Positions 48,641 through 62,700 of a stretch of DNA of 64,000 nucleotides are shown one piece after another; position 1 is the first letter of the stretch, and every line of letters begins with the position of its first letter. The translations under genes and the position numbers were made by a program. Source of the stretch: Cardinalis cardinalis (taxonomy: Eukaryota; Chordata; Aves; Passeriformes; Cardinalidae); assembly GCA_014549065.1 (NCBI GenBank), contig JACDOX010000024.1, positions 6,047,577-6,111,576 on the forward strand. The letters run 5' to 3'. The notes under the pieces are model-generated. The model was given only the letters and a program-made list of their open reading frames with translations, had not been told where the DNA came from and searched no databases.

Positions 48641-51600
48641 GGAATAGATTTCCTGCATGCCAATTGCATTCCGTCCTGGAAGCAGCAACCGCATTTCAGT
48701 TCATAATTTCCTCAGTTTTGTAGCATCTCTTAGAATGTGAATATAACTTCCCAGTTTTCTCTGATTTCACCCCCGGTCGTCACACTACAGCCTTCCTGGA
48801 CTCTAACCAAGCGTACATTCTATTTCTCTTTACTTACATTGCTGAAGTGGCCTCCTCCTGGCAGCTCCATCACCACTTCCCTCCTTTCTGAAGACTTCTT
48901 ACTATGCAGTCAGAAGAGTTGCAGAGATTTTGGTAAAAGGGTAGATCTTAATGGCATCATCTGGCACAGAAATTCTGCGTGTAAACATCCAGTATTTCTA
49001 GAAAAAATTCCCTCTTTAATCACAGCAAAACGTGGGAGTGATGCAGACAAGGCTATTTTCTTACACATTATAACAGAACACATTACTTAGCACTGGTTGA
49101 TGGCCACTGGGAAAAACCATAGTGGTATCTACAAGTTACCCAGGCAAGTGCTTATTGCTGTCTTCTGAAAGTTACATTATATAAAACTGAATTTGAATCA
49201 CTACCAGTTTATATATGGTGTTTTATTTACAACTAATTGATCTTCCTTCTGCTTTGTATACTCAGAATTTGGCTTTACTTAGCCAAGAATTGGAATCATT
49301 AGATGCCTTATTGTGTCAGCACCATGTAGTTGTGTAATACTTTTCCTAAAATCCTACTAGCTTTTTTTTTCTATACNTGGTTTGTATAGAGAAAGGACTT
49401 ATATATGGTAATGAAATACTGCCTTGCTATTTTATATGCTGAGCTAATATTTAAATTTAATCAATCATTTTGTCATACATGAAAGAATGATACCAAGACA
49501 AGCTTTTATTCCTCAGACATTTGAAAATTGTCTTATAGCTCATCTCAGAGAAGATCTATCACCTGTCAAACAAAAAGAAAAAACATTCTTGATTTAGTAC
49601 TGTGAAAGCATTAAGTCTATATGCAGAGTAAGTCCATGGGGGGAGTATTACTGACCTGGGTTTTATAAAATTATAACCCAAACCTCTGGCAAAATTACTT
49701 CTATTGGCCCAAGAAAATGATGCAAATAGCTTCCTTTCCATCTGGCAAAACTATCCGCTCATGACAATGACTGTGAANGCTTAGAAAGTGTCACTGTGAA
49801 AAGTTTTTGCCTAATACCATGTTCTCATTTGCTGCAGCAAAAATCTATCCTTTTGATCTGCTATGTAAACAATGTTATTGCACGCTGTTTATTTTGAGTA
49901 GTTTATTCATTGTCAGAAAAGACATTTCAGNGGATGCTCATGATCCTTTAGAGGATGTCAAAGCTCTAAGCAGATTTAGGTTCCTAAAATCACACAACCT
50001 TTGAATGCCTGCTTCAGAAAAGTCCCTNCATGCTTTTTCCAGCCCAGTCCATCATAACAGATGTTTTAATGTAGCTTTTGCTGGGACAAGAGGTGGGACA
50101 GAGCAACTCCTCCTAGGGAGGGCCTGAGCCACGAGCTGCTGCATTCTGCTGCCACCTGCAATGCACCCAGGACTGTAGCCCCACAATATTCTGCTTTCTC
50201 ATCACAATGCTGAGCAGCCCACATCTCACCTTAAATACCTTTAAAAAGATCCACAAGCCTTCTCAAAACAGAGTCCATATACTCATGAAAACTATTAACA
50301 CTTCTGGAGTACAGAGTGTTTTGCCTTTGGGTAAAGGGTAAANGGGCATGCATGAACATGATTTTCACTTCAAGTTCTTGATGCTATCGGACACAAGATG
50401 CTACTGACTTGAAAAAAGCAAGCTGGCAGGAAAAGACNGGAGGCATATGGGACTTAGCCTCTCTGTGTCATGAGTAAATCCCAGGGATTAGTGTGAGAGA
50501 GCCAGTCCTTCTTCCTAAAAACATTGGGCTGTGTGTGTATATAGCAAAACATGTGATCATAAACTACTATTCTGTGTTTCATAGGAAGTGTTAAGACTTA
50601 GGCAAATTATATTGATACACGTGAAGATGATAAAAGTGTGTTATATTTCATACACAGTTTCTACAGCCATTTTATTTTTCATTATTATCTGTTTTTTAGT
50701 GTCCCTTTTTCCTTTGCAAGATGAGCCTTGCAAGCCACTACTGCTAAGTGGTACTATTTTAAGATACATGCAGTGTAGCTGAAAAATTTAATAAAACAAA
50801 CATGCACACAGAGTGACAACTTGTAAAATTGTATCATAGGTTCACCTTGACTACTTCAAAAATCAGTGAGTGTGATCAAACAAGAATTTGACTTCTCCAC
50901 AAGAAAAAAATAAGTAATTTAGAGAAGCTAAAACAATTAATTAAAAAAAAGCAAAGTGACTTTTCAAAAATCGATAAAAATATTTAAGATATTCCAAAAA
51001 AATGGAATGTGTAAAAGTGTTGAGCACATCCAGGACTGGTATTTATTTTCAAAATGTATGAAAGCACACATTCAATTATCTGCAATTAAATTCTATCCTG
51101 CTAAGGTACAGAATAATTCTATAGTACTGGCTTTTTTTAGGTCTTTAAGACTATACCCATGACTAAATGCAGCAAGATGGAGAAGCACTTAGTTATGCTG
51201 AAAAATCTTTTGAATTTTGTTTACAGAAAAAGGAAGTATTTAATTCAACAGCAATAGATGAAAATTGCAGTTGTATTTTTTATCATTGACAGTATTGTAT
51301 AGGAGTTTCTTGACAAGTTATGAATTCACTTATGCTGCATAACCTCATCAAGCAATTAATCTGAAAATTCATTTCACAGTATCATCGATTTTGTTTTCAA
51401 GTGAAACTTAGACATATTATTTCCATATGTAAAACCTACTACATGATAAGGTACTACAGAATAATTCCTTTGGAAGCCAGAAGGCAATATATAAAAAATG
51501 ATCAGNATATACAAGATACCTGAGTCTTATATGATAGTGTTATCTCAAGCAGACATGTCTTTCCTAGATGACAGCTTCTTCATAGCTGTCTGATTGAGAT

Positions 51601-53768
51601 GTTGGCCCAGAACTGGGGTAGATAAACCTGTCTGTCATTCAGGTACTCTTTCTTCCCACCGAGATGCTACATGGCTCTCCAAACTTTCAGTTCCTTCTTT
51701 CCTGTGTTCCAAATGTGAGCCCAGATGCTGAAAGGATCTGTAGTGGTATGTCACCCAGGGTCACCTGCTCCTTTGTGTCCCCCTCTTGAGCCCTTNTCAC
51801 AAAGGCTGCTTGAACCAGCTTCATAATCAACATACACAGGAGAAAAAACATATCTGCAAAAGTCACCGTGTCATTGTCAAATAGGGTTAGTAACAGACAG
51901 GCTCCAATTTTAGACAGATTCCCTACTGTTGGTGCACAGATTTTGTGCCTTCTACAAAAACTCAGTGTTGGGACTCATGAGCATCCCTGCAAAAGATCAG
52001 TATAGGTGGCTTACTTTATAAAATACTGTAGTCTTTCCAGGAATTTAAATCCTGAACCTTCTGACTTGGTAGTGTCAGTGGTCACCACCACTAATGAGAA
52101 NGTGGTGAGACAGAAAGGTTTCTGTGCCTGCTCTCATGATGCATAAGCCCATCAGCTCTTGGCAGACGTGCCCATGCCCCACTGACAGTGCACTTGCTGC
52201 CTTTCCTGTGATCTTTGCTGGAGTTCCTGCAGACACCCACATGGCTTGGGCTGCTGCCGTATGCTACTCCTTTGTGTGGATGCTGGATGATGGGGTGAAG
52301 AAATGTTCAGNCCTATTTAGCAGTGTCAGGCCTTACAAGCCTTTGGTTTTAGCCCACTACCTGCTTGGTGCCTCCTTGGTTTCCCTGCATGTCATATGAT
52401 GGTCCAACTCTGTCTTCCTTTCCAGCTTTGCTTAACAAGTATGCTCNGACACAAGGATTTGTGGAAAGCTATTTTACATAGATTGTTGAACTTAAATGNT
52501 TTCAATTGTGTTCAAAATAGAAATGTTGGTGAAGGAAATGAAAAATAGTACTTAACAGAAAATTTCATCACATGAGAGAGAATGAAAAATAATGGCTATT
52601 GCTGACAAATGCCTGTAAGGTTAATAATTCATCCAAGCAATTCATCTGAGTTAAGCAGATGAACAAACTGAGCTTACCTAGCATCATAATTTTAGAAACA
52701 GAATGCTGCTTCAGAAGAACATAAATAACATTTCATATTATCCAGAAAGTTTAATATCCTGACATTTTTTTATTAATATAAAACTGCTGTGTTTATTAAT
52801 CATGAGGTTTGGGCAAGTTCCACATCAAATTCAAGTAACTGAAGAGCTCTCACAAGGCAAATAAGAATGAGTAAATTTTGTGGACTATATTGACTGAAAA
52901 AACTCAGTGGTCTTTCAGCACCAACANGTTTCACAGATAGTCCAGAATGACCTTACAGTGCGTTCGTCTAAAAATAGAAAATTATTTGCCATATAGCTAA
53001 AGGTTAAATAACAAATCCTTGCAATCAGTCTGTCACGCTCACATGGCAATACATTTGCCTAGATGTGATCTTGGATGTCAGAGAATTTTCCCAAAGAAAT
53101 TGACAAAATTTGAATTGAAAGTTTTATTTCTAACTGCTTCTTTCAAGGAAAAAAAAGCTTTATCAGAAAATTTGTGTTTCTATTTACAGTAAAAATTTAT
53201 AACAATTCAGAAATAAAGGCAAAAGAATATGGAGGGCAGTATCATAAGAGAAACCTATTTCCATCTGAGAGAAGACAGAATTATTGACATGCTGAAGTTT
53301 TAAAGTCCTGCTCAATATGATAATATGTATTTGTATGTATATGTGGTATGCATGCATGTGTATCCATAAAATTAAAAATTATTAAATTTCTCTTCTCTAA
53401 ATTTTCTAGCAAGCTGTCATTCTTTTTGTCTGAGAATAGCCATTTCTAAGAGGCTTCTAAACACTAAATCAGTATTGATTATTTTATTTGTTTAGGGACT
53501 GAATAACTATGTACATGAATCAGAGTATGAAAGCAATAGCTGGAATTCACAAGCAAATTTAAAGTAAAATATTTAGAAATAGTGTAACAACATAGCAAGT
53601 CCTTTCTCATTTTGCATTTTCATGCTAATAGCCACTGCACTATAAAATACACTACATATAAATCAACTATTATCAGAATATCTTGGCTGTAGGATTTTAT
53701 TCTGTGTCCTACTATAAAGATTAAATANTGGTATTATAAAATGTAGGCACTTTATTTTTTCTTTTAAG
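48641..53768. other. Gene-free stretch
   Basis: Unique DNA. Slightly GC-richer patches near 50050-50230, 51590-51800 and 52110-52400 hold chance frames such as 52124-52399. A 117-codon frame at 48737-49090 lacks an ATG and has no recognisable domain. No repeat family recognised. Confidence 0.55.
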
Positions 53769-54357
53769 CCCAAACTCATCAAACGTTTACTGGGAACAAT
53801 AATGTCTTAAGAGAAGGTAAGTAATCCCTAATGAGAAACGAGAGTATTNAGGTGTATGTCAGCTTCTAGGCTGAAGAGGAATGAAAACAACAGCTTAGAA
53901 TGCCAGATAATAAGAGAAATAAAGAAAAAACAAGACATTATACCTAAGAACTTATTTCCCAGGTATGGGAGAAAGCAGTAAGGAAATACAACTTTAGAGA
54001 GCTATTTTAAAATGATCAGAGGAATGTGGACAAAAATAAGAAACAGCAAAAACTAGTTTTACCATTCTGTGCTTCAAAATAAGCAACTTATTTTATGATC
54101 AATTGCTTTAATATTTCTGTTTGCTTCACAACATGTAGCTGTTTAATGAGGGATAGCTTTCATAATGTTCATTATTGTAATGGAGTCATCAGCCNACAAC
54201 AAAATGCTGCAGAAAAGAAAGATAAAGTCCCAGAAAGATGAAAAACATGCCTGCTTTTTGAAAGGAGACTATTTTTTAAAAATCACAAAGGAAATTTTTA
54301 TGTATAGATGCCATTATACGTCATACTGCCCTTTTTCTTTCTTTTTAAAAATTTCTG
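53769..54357. other. Gene-free stretch with a possible 48-nt exon
   Basis: A 48-nt segment (53769-53816) lies between a T-rich acceptor-like tract ending in AAG and a perfect donor, AAG|GTAAGT. It is described under findings. Nothing else is recognised. Confidence 0.45.
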
Positions 54358-54397
54358 TATTTATTTACTAATTTACTAATTTTATTTACTAATTTAC
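54358..54397 (+). repeat. TTTACTAA-type tandem repeat
   Basis: TATTTACTAATTTACTAATT is followed by a second TTATTTACTAATTTAC block. It is a short AT-rich direct repeat with a period of about 9 plus a longer block repeat. Confidence 0.8.
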
Positions 54398-56748
54398 ATT
54401 AGTATTAAACCAAAGGGTAAAAAGCAAATAGACACACAGGCTTTCAGAAACCCATGTGTTCTTAAAATGAGCTTGGAAACTGTAGGAACTGCTGCAATTG
54501 TTGATATCTTGAAATCCATTACCAAAAATGTGAAGTCAGGGCCTCACATGTGTAGCCTAGCGTTGCTGCCATTGAACTCTGTTCCGTGAGCAAACTGAAC
54601 AATGGCCTGCGATGAATCCTCAGGAGATGAGTTGTTGAGTGTGCTTTCATAGTAAAATGCATAATTATTTCACATCTTTCCACCAAACCCTTACATGCTT
54701 ATGTGTATTGTAGTGNTATGAAAGTGCACATGGCTGCGGCACCTGGTTGGAAGGAATTCAGATATCTAAGGAAAATGTACCTTCCCTCTGTGTGAATTTT
54801 CTCTTTTTACTTGTGGCAGGGAAAAGCGTATCTTCAATAAACGTGAATGTGAATGAATAATTGAATTTTATTCCTTTTATTCTGCTCATTCTTCCAGGTA
54901 TTTCTTGTGGTTTTTTTTTTTTTTTTCTATAAGATAAAAAGCTACATTCAGACTCTTTTTTTTAATAAAATACAACTTGAGCAATAGTGGCAAATGTGCA
55001 TAAGTGGGCAGACTGCAATGCATATATAATAAGTATCAAAAGACAGATAGAGTGGGTATTGTTGCTTCTTTTTCCTTTTCCCAAAATAACATATATTAAA
55101 CTTACATTTTCATCTCAAATGTTTTGTTCTGCCAGGGAATGAATTTTTAAAAATTAGTCTATATGACTACATGGCTCTATTTTACTGTAATTGACCAATC
55201 CATTAATTAGATTTCAAGATTCTCTCACAAACGTGTTAGCAATATTTAATTGTTTGAACAGTGCAGGATTTTCTTTTCAAAGAAACCAAAAGAAGAGGTG
55301 GGGAAGGAATTAAGAATTATTATTGACAAGAGTCTGAGCTTTTGTCTTTTCTGCATTATTTACCTGTGATTTTTCATCTCTAGTAACAAAGACACAGTAT
55401 TACTATGGAGACCAAATATCTTTGCTATTAATCTGCTCTCCTCATAAATTTAGTCTTTATCCATTTTGCCCACTAAAGAGTAAAGCTGAGAAGTGAAGAT
55501 ACTGCAGCGTGGTTCAAAGAAATAATGGGAAAAAAAATTATTCTTTCTTTCCTAAGATATCCCTTGAAGTGTGCATTTCCATTGTAAAGCAAGATAAATC
55601 GGGAAAAAAGGGAAAGTAAAAAACTAGCCTCAGGCAGCCTTATGATTTATATAGGTTTTACATATGGCTGCATTTTGTTCTGCTCAATGAAAGACGAAAA
55701 GGGTACAAAGCGCTTGGAATTTGAGTTGGTTGTTCTTAGTGTGGATGTTCCCCACTGCCATTCCCCACTCAAGGGAGAAGAGCAAAGTTTGGACATCTGG
55801 AGGTGTAACTGAGTGCAAGAGGCACTGAAAGCCAATCTGAAGAGAGATTTGAACAGGATTATTCCAAAGAGTGCTCAGTACTACTTTTTCTATAAGCAAC
55901 TTTGGCACAAAGGCGAGGATGAAGTCTTTCTTATTGCACCTGGAGATGTCACTGACTCTTTGATTATTTTGCGCCAATACACAAAATTCAGAAGCAAAAT
56001 TTAAGACTGACAGCTACACAGTTTAACATCCATTCTGNATCTGACTGGTGGTATTTAAATTTGTGAAACTGGGCTTTTCCTTTGGGAGTAAAGGATCTGA
56101 TAGGAAAAACAGGAGAAANTTTCAAATATAGAAACCAAGCTGCTGTCACATGCTCTCAGTCCTTGTATTTAGGTTGTTAAGAAAAATATCAGCTCAGTAC
56201 TGTTCATTAAAATACAGGCAGCAGGGAAGGACTACAGCAGTGATGGGGTCTCAGATTCTGTACTTCAGGAGGTTNGCAGTTGTGCCTGTAGCTGCCCTTG
56301 TTTCATTAGTACAGCAGACAAAAGGGCTGGAAAGAGATTACTTTCCTTATCTAAAGAAAAAGTTATCTAAANACTTCAGACTTTGAGGGCTTTTTCCAAG
56401 ATAAAATTATGAAGTTAAAAATATCAAGCTACAATCTAACTTANTTTTCTGCTGTTTATTTTACCACTACCTGATGAGGCATTTTTCCCCAGAGACTTTC
56501 ATCCAGCTCCTTCCAAACAGGGTGTCTTGGCAGACCTCTGCAAAAGGACCAGTGTGAGATAGTCCACACTGTCCAGGAAAAGCTGTGACAGAATAAAAAA
56601 TTGTGTGACTGCTTCTTTTTAGGTACCTNTGGCAAAAACTGAGGCTGGAAGGAGAATATGTCCATGCTTTTGCTTCTGTGAGATGGTCTTTAATGATATC
56701 TTATCCAAGACTTTTTTTATTGTGTGGATGGTTGCACTATCNAGTCAC
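54398..56748. other. Gene-free stretch
   Basis: Unique AT-rich DNA with a T16 run (54911-54926) shortly after a strong pyrimidine tract ending ATTCTTCCAG|GTATTT (54897). A 63-codon frame at 55813-56004 without ATG is not recognisable. No repeat family seen. Confidence 0.55.
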
Positions 56749-56790
56749 AATGATTTTCACTTACCTTGCAAATGATTTTCACTTACACTT
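56749..56790 (+). repeat. 22-bp tandem duplication
   Basis: AATGATTTTCACTTAC occurs at 56749-56764 and again at 56771-56786. The repeating unit is 22 bp and present in about 1.9 copies. It is probably a small slippage duplication. Confidence 0.9.
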
Positions 56791-59700
56791 GTAATGAGTG
56801 TGCTTGATATATTCAAGTGTCTCCTAGCTTGCAGACACATACCTGAGACAGCTTTTTTCTTTGGTTTATTTTAAATTAAATGTTTCTATCTCTAAAATGA
56901 AATATCAGCCAGATATATTTGTAGAACAATCAGTATCATGGAGAATGAAAATGAGACATTTAAAATCTTTATGTGACCATATACTAATAAACTAATAAGT
57001 GTTCAAATTGACCTTGATTAAAAGATCACAGTGACACCAGCATCTGATTAGGATATCAATACTCAGGGAAGTATAAAAAAAACAAAGTAGTGATGTTGCT
57101 GAGGTAGTGTATGAGNTTAGCTTTAAAAAGCCCACAAAACACAGGAGATCAAACCAGAGCAGATCTAGACAGTGGTGCTGAGGCCTGGCACACTGCAAAT
57201 GTTAACAAAACCCCACAGTGAGCACATTCAGAGNCCAAGATCCTTGTCCTGTGTGCACAACACCCACGGCACCTGCACACCTTGTGGNGAGAGCCACTCT
57301 GCCTGGAGGGCAGCAAGCTGCTCTTGTGTGGGTGGCTGTGCAGCCNCTGCTGTTGCTGTTTCTGGTACCTTATTACAGAGCAGGTCTCAATCCCTTCCTT
57401 ACTGCCTTTGCTGCTTTGGCAGGCTGCACTTCAAACAATTCCTTCCTTTTTGATTACTACAATGCACTCCTGCCTGAGGAGTTCTGAAAAAAAATGGGGA
57501 CCAAACCTTTGTATTAAGCTCTTTTCTTTCCGTGTAGCTCCTGGCTAATCACAGGACAGTAGAGCTAAGTGCTGCCACACAAATGCTGGCACCTTGAGAA
57601 AATCACTGTGTCTGTACTGGGACCACAGTTGCTGACCCTGATTCCTTAAGTACCCTATTAAATGGGCTTATTTACTGTTGTGGTGTATTTTCAGTGCTCC
57701 TGATTTGCTCTTTGGTCCAAGATGCCCCATTATTAATATTGACTGTAACTGTTTCACACCTGAAATAAATAATTTTTTAAAAATCTGCTGCAGAATGAAG
57801 AGCAATATTTTTCTGGGTCTATGTATTACAGCAGGTGTTGATGTAAATCAGTTCATGTATTAATGCAAACCCAGTCCATCTCTACTGATGGTCTCAGAAA
57901 AANATGGTAAGAGGGTATTTATCCTCAGTCTTGAATGAGCCTCTAATTAGGAAACATCAAGGTANAGATAAAAAGTTCATTAAAGCCTAGAGAGCTGTAC
58001 TGGGATCCATTAACAGAAAAGATCATTACAGGTGTATTAGAATGTGGCAGGTCACTCAAGCCATGCTGAACTGGGAAATTGTGCTTGGCTGGGATAAGAG
58101 CAGCTGACAAGAGTGAGATAAACTGAACAATGGCCTGTAGTGNAACCAGATACTTTATCTGGGAACCAAAACCATAAAGACCATACTCTACTTTCTTATG
58201 CAATACACTCACTTGTTTCCCTCACAGTGTCAGGTTTACTAGTATTTGGCTTTCCAGTGGGGAGATCACAGCTGGTCTGGGAAGTCTGGGCACAATGCCA
58301 TTCTGTTTTCTGTGGTGCCACTACTCATGGTTCTGTCACAGCTTTTACTGGGCCAAGGTCCCTGAGTATCATCCAGCATTTACTCTGCACATTTCCCTAA
58401 TCTCCAGCCTTCTGGAATCAGGACATCTCCTTACTTCCAAGGTCTTCCCTGCAGGTAGGATTTTCTTTCCAGATTCCCTTCTTGTTTCTGAAATCCTTTC
58501 TTCTTTGCATGAACATTTCTTTTTGACCCTTTCTTTTCGACCCTTTCTTTTCCGCAATCTAAATCTCCTTTCTCCAAATCTACACAGTGTGTGCCTAGAA
58601 GAACAATGAGCAATCAGTGTCCTAACTGTTATTTCTGGCTGATATTACTCTATACATTGGAAGACTGGTCAGAGCATTATCAAAATTTACAACCTCTGCA
58701 CACAAAAGTTCAGTACCTGGATATTCAGTACCTTCTCACAGTTATCTATNACCTATTAACAGACAGTTTCAGCTACTTTTTCACCTATCATGCTATGAGN
58801 TCTCTTCTCCCAGTGAGAGCTCCAACAGCAGTCTCAGCAGGCTGTCCTGGAGACCTACATACAATCCAGTGGAGACCAGATGGCCTCTTCATCATTTCAG
58901 ATGTGTAGAGTTCATGAGCGGGATTCAGTCTCAGATTAAGACTAAGCATGAGCTAGATGTGTTGTTGCAGGCAAGGGAGATCAATATGGGCNTTTGATAT
59001 GGTAGATGGAGTAAAAAGAATCATTCAACCAACAATCAGACATCTATTTTTAAGCAGGCTGAATTGCTTTCTTCAAATCTTGTCACTGCACTGATTTTTT
59101 TAACTATCCTACTGAGAGCTGCTGGTAAGATTTTTTTATCCTTGGTAATACCATCTTTTTTCTATGGCAATATCACTAACATGGTCCTTTACTCATGTCA
59201 TCCAGACTGTCCTTAGGAGCTAACTTTCAATAAATTCATCTTCAGTTCCACTAATGGAAAATGAACTCTTATTCCAGGTCTAATCTCAGCATTTCTGTGT
59301 ATCCAAACACCTTATTCTTTGCACCTGAGATGAAACAAACACCTGATTTGTTCCTTAAATGTATTCCTCCCCCTTCCTCAGTTCTCAGCAGTACTTTTCC
59401 TAATGTAGCAAGAGTATTTTCTTCTAAATTGAACTCCAACAAAATGCATTTGGTAAATTGGTATAAGATATGGATTCTGCATTCTGAGNAAAGGAAAGGA
59501 GAATGCACATGACAAATGCTGTATATATCAGAAGCTCTGTGGGACAGAACCTCTAAATAATTCCATTTATGGTGGCTAAATTAGGTAGGAATAAAATATA
59601 TAACCCATNGAGCTCATAAGAAAGCCCTGAGAAAGTCATCTTGTAGTCCCAGAGGCAGTGTAGTCACACAATGTTCTTGGACAGTAGCAATTGCAAAAAT

Positions 59701-62700
59701 CCTCCAAATAAATATGACCAGACAGTATAGACCATGAAAAGCCAGTTGTGGTTCTGCCAGTGGTGTTGCCCTGATGGGTGTCACAGAATCTATACCCCTG
59801 TGTGCAAAATGACTGAGGTTTTACCCAAGAAAACCATTCTATGTGTGTTGCTGCTCTGCTCTGCTCTGCATNTCACCCCAAATTAGTAAGAGCAGCTGCA
59901 CTAACCATATCAAGAGTGTTCAATATTCTACTCAGCAGTCTGCAAGTATAAAATCCTACTTCCTTTCTATCTCCAAGTGATGATCATCTAAATCTCCAAT
60001 CTAAGACTTCTTTCAACCCAGGCTATCTCAATTTCTTGACTATTTCTGATTTTTCCTTTATATCTCTACTGAAAATTTGAGCTGTCCTTCAAATACTGTG
60101 TCTCTATACTTGTCCTGTGTTTTCTTATAGTCCAAAAATAATTTATTAGAATCAACAATACTTTTTTTCTCAGGTGCCTACCTTATGGCCATCACTGCAG
60201 TGGGTAAGAAATCTCAATGTAAGCTGTATTCTGGAAGTGGCTAATGAGTCATTTCCTTCTAGCAAAGTCAAGTAAAGGATGTTACTAGTAAGTGCCAGTT
60301 TTGTACCTGACCATTTGGCAGCACTGCAGTTGGGATGTTCAATGACATATCTAGATGTAGCACATTAACATCACAAACTTAGTCATCTCCAGAATTTATG
60401 CAATTTCTATAAATTTAAGAAATATTTTACCTTTTTTTGACTGCGGTAGAAATAATAATTGGTGCAGTGTGACAATTTAATGGGATTGTTTGTACAGATG
60501 CAAGTGTCTATGCTAGACTATTCTTTACTTCTATACATACTAGTGGGCTTATTCAGATTGTGTTCAAACATGACATTGTCCCACAAGTGTCTTTAACTCT
60601 GTAACTATATTTTAAACCATCAGTGTTTCTTCGTGNATATATTTAATATTCACTTATTTTTTGCATAAAGGTGAGATCTACATTACATAAGACTCTTTTT
60701 TCCAGTAAAATNCTATTTGACATACAAAAGATGCATTGTAATTTGCAGATGAGTGATTGCATATTACAGTGGTTTAAGCAGTATTGCTTGCTTCATGTAC
60801 CAGATGTACGTTTAATTTTGCTGGTAAACACACAAGAGGTAAAATTTAATGTGTCTAACATCCAACAATTCTCTGAACAATGTAAAATGAAGTTCTGACT
60901 CTCCAGAGCTTGGTCCCTCCAAAAACCTACCTTGGAACTTAAGTGCATTCTGCCTTAGTATTTAGTTCTTCTTGTTTGTGTTTATAAGCAGCTACACAGG
61001 CAAATTCACAGAAGCTGCAATACGGACAATGTTTCTCATGAAACAAAGTTCATCTGCATCTGGTATCATGTGCATTGGGAAAGACAAAACTTTAAATCTG
61101 CTAACACAGAGGACCCTGTATCATTGCCTCTTGTTTCTATTCTTTTCTATATTAATGATACACTTTGTAAAATTAGCAAATCTATATCCTTTCTGTTTTG
61201 CCTGCCTCCGTAAAACTGTAGAAATATTTTCCATGTCTCACTTTTAGTGGCATTACTACATTGGTATCTCTTTGAATCCCTATCTCGAATCATGGTGAAT
61301 GCAAAGAATCCTGAAACTTTCTAAACACATGAAAATAACAGAAATTATTGCAGTAAGGTGGTCATGGTGATGAATGTTTTTTTAATGACTGACCTTTTTG
61401 TAATGACTCAAACAATGTACTCACCCTGTGATTGACCTTTTTGGTGCTTGCCTGAAAGAGAAATATTAACTTCCCTTCTTGGTTCAACAAAAGTATTTTT
61501 TCTTTCACTATTCAAGATGCCCTCTGCTCCTCGTAATTCATAGGGAATATCTTTGAATACACATACGTGTATAAATAAATATTGGGTTAGTGCTGAGCCT
61601 CCTTTGGTCAAAGCGTGTAAAATGCCTTTTCCTGCCCATGTTCTCCTCTTATTTTCTGCTCAATACTCTTGGAATTTCTGAGGACCCGACAGCTGGACCA
61701 AAATGGAGGAAATATTTCTGTTAATACATGTAAATTCCAGATACAAGCATATATTGTGATTTTGCTTTCTGTTTGTATTGGCGATAGTGCCAGGCTTGGG
61801 CACTCTTTGGGTTTGCCACNGAGTGTGTCACAGTCAGCTATGACTGTGCTGGCAGAACTGTGGTGGAATGTTTCAGATTGTTGTGAGACATCAGCACAAC
61901 AGCAAGTACCTGTTGCACACTCAAAAATATACTTACTCTCCTCTTTGCTCTTCATAGAGACCGTAATATTTCTTAAACGTTCATAAGAATTTCAAAAGCC
62001 ATCTTAAATGCATGGAGGCAGTAATGAGGAATCAGTGTCCTACTCATGGGCTATTTTCCTAATTATTGCACTCTGTTGGACAATTACGTGAAGGTTCAAA
62101 TTTGATATATCTGCTCTGAACACTAAAACAGCCCATTACAGGTAAAGGCACTCTCTTTTGAATTGAATTGGATCCTGTGTGGATAGCCAACTTCAGCTAT
62201 ATTTCATTTTTTCCCACAGCAAACTTTGCATTTGCAGGTACTTTCTTCCAAAAGACATTAGACTACGTTCTATTTAAATGTAAACTTGTAAACCATGCAT
62301 CTATTTAAGGCTATATTGCCAGTCACTTTTTGAAATAGACCTATTGATTTCCTCTTTTCCCAACAGTGAAACTACCCTATGAGTGCTCAACTCTTTATTA
62401 TTTGTTTAATGACTTTGATTTTTAATAATACATCTTTTAAAAAGACTTATTAACCAAATTATTCTCCTTTTCCACTCTGCAATACCTAATCTGGATTTTT
62501 TTTATTGCTTAAAGTTTTCAGGGTATTAATCCATAATTTAAAACATTTTCAAGGTATTCATAGGCGAGTGGCAGGGGAAGAGAGAAAGGATTTATGTTTA
62601 AGTGCATGATAAATAACTTCCTGGTTTTATTGACTTGTTCTGAAGACTGGCCTTTATAAAGATGGAAAAGANGAGAAAAGTGTAAAAAATTTAGTTTAAG

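Noticed and set aside
55813..56004. 63-codon frame that reads like a globular protein
   Set aside because: No ATG start, no acceptor at its left end, and opposite-strand frames overlap it; a protein search would be needed to reconsider.
61608..61986. Frames of 105 and 115 codons on opposite strands
   Set aside because: Both strands are open at once, which points to composition rather than coding.
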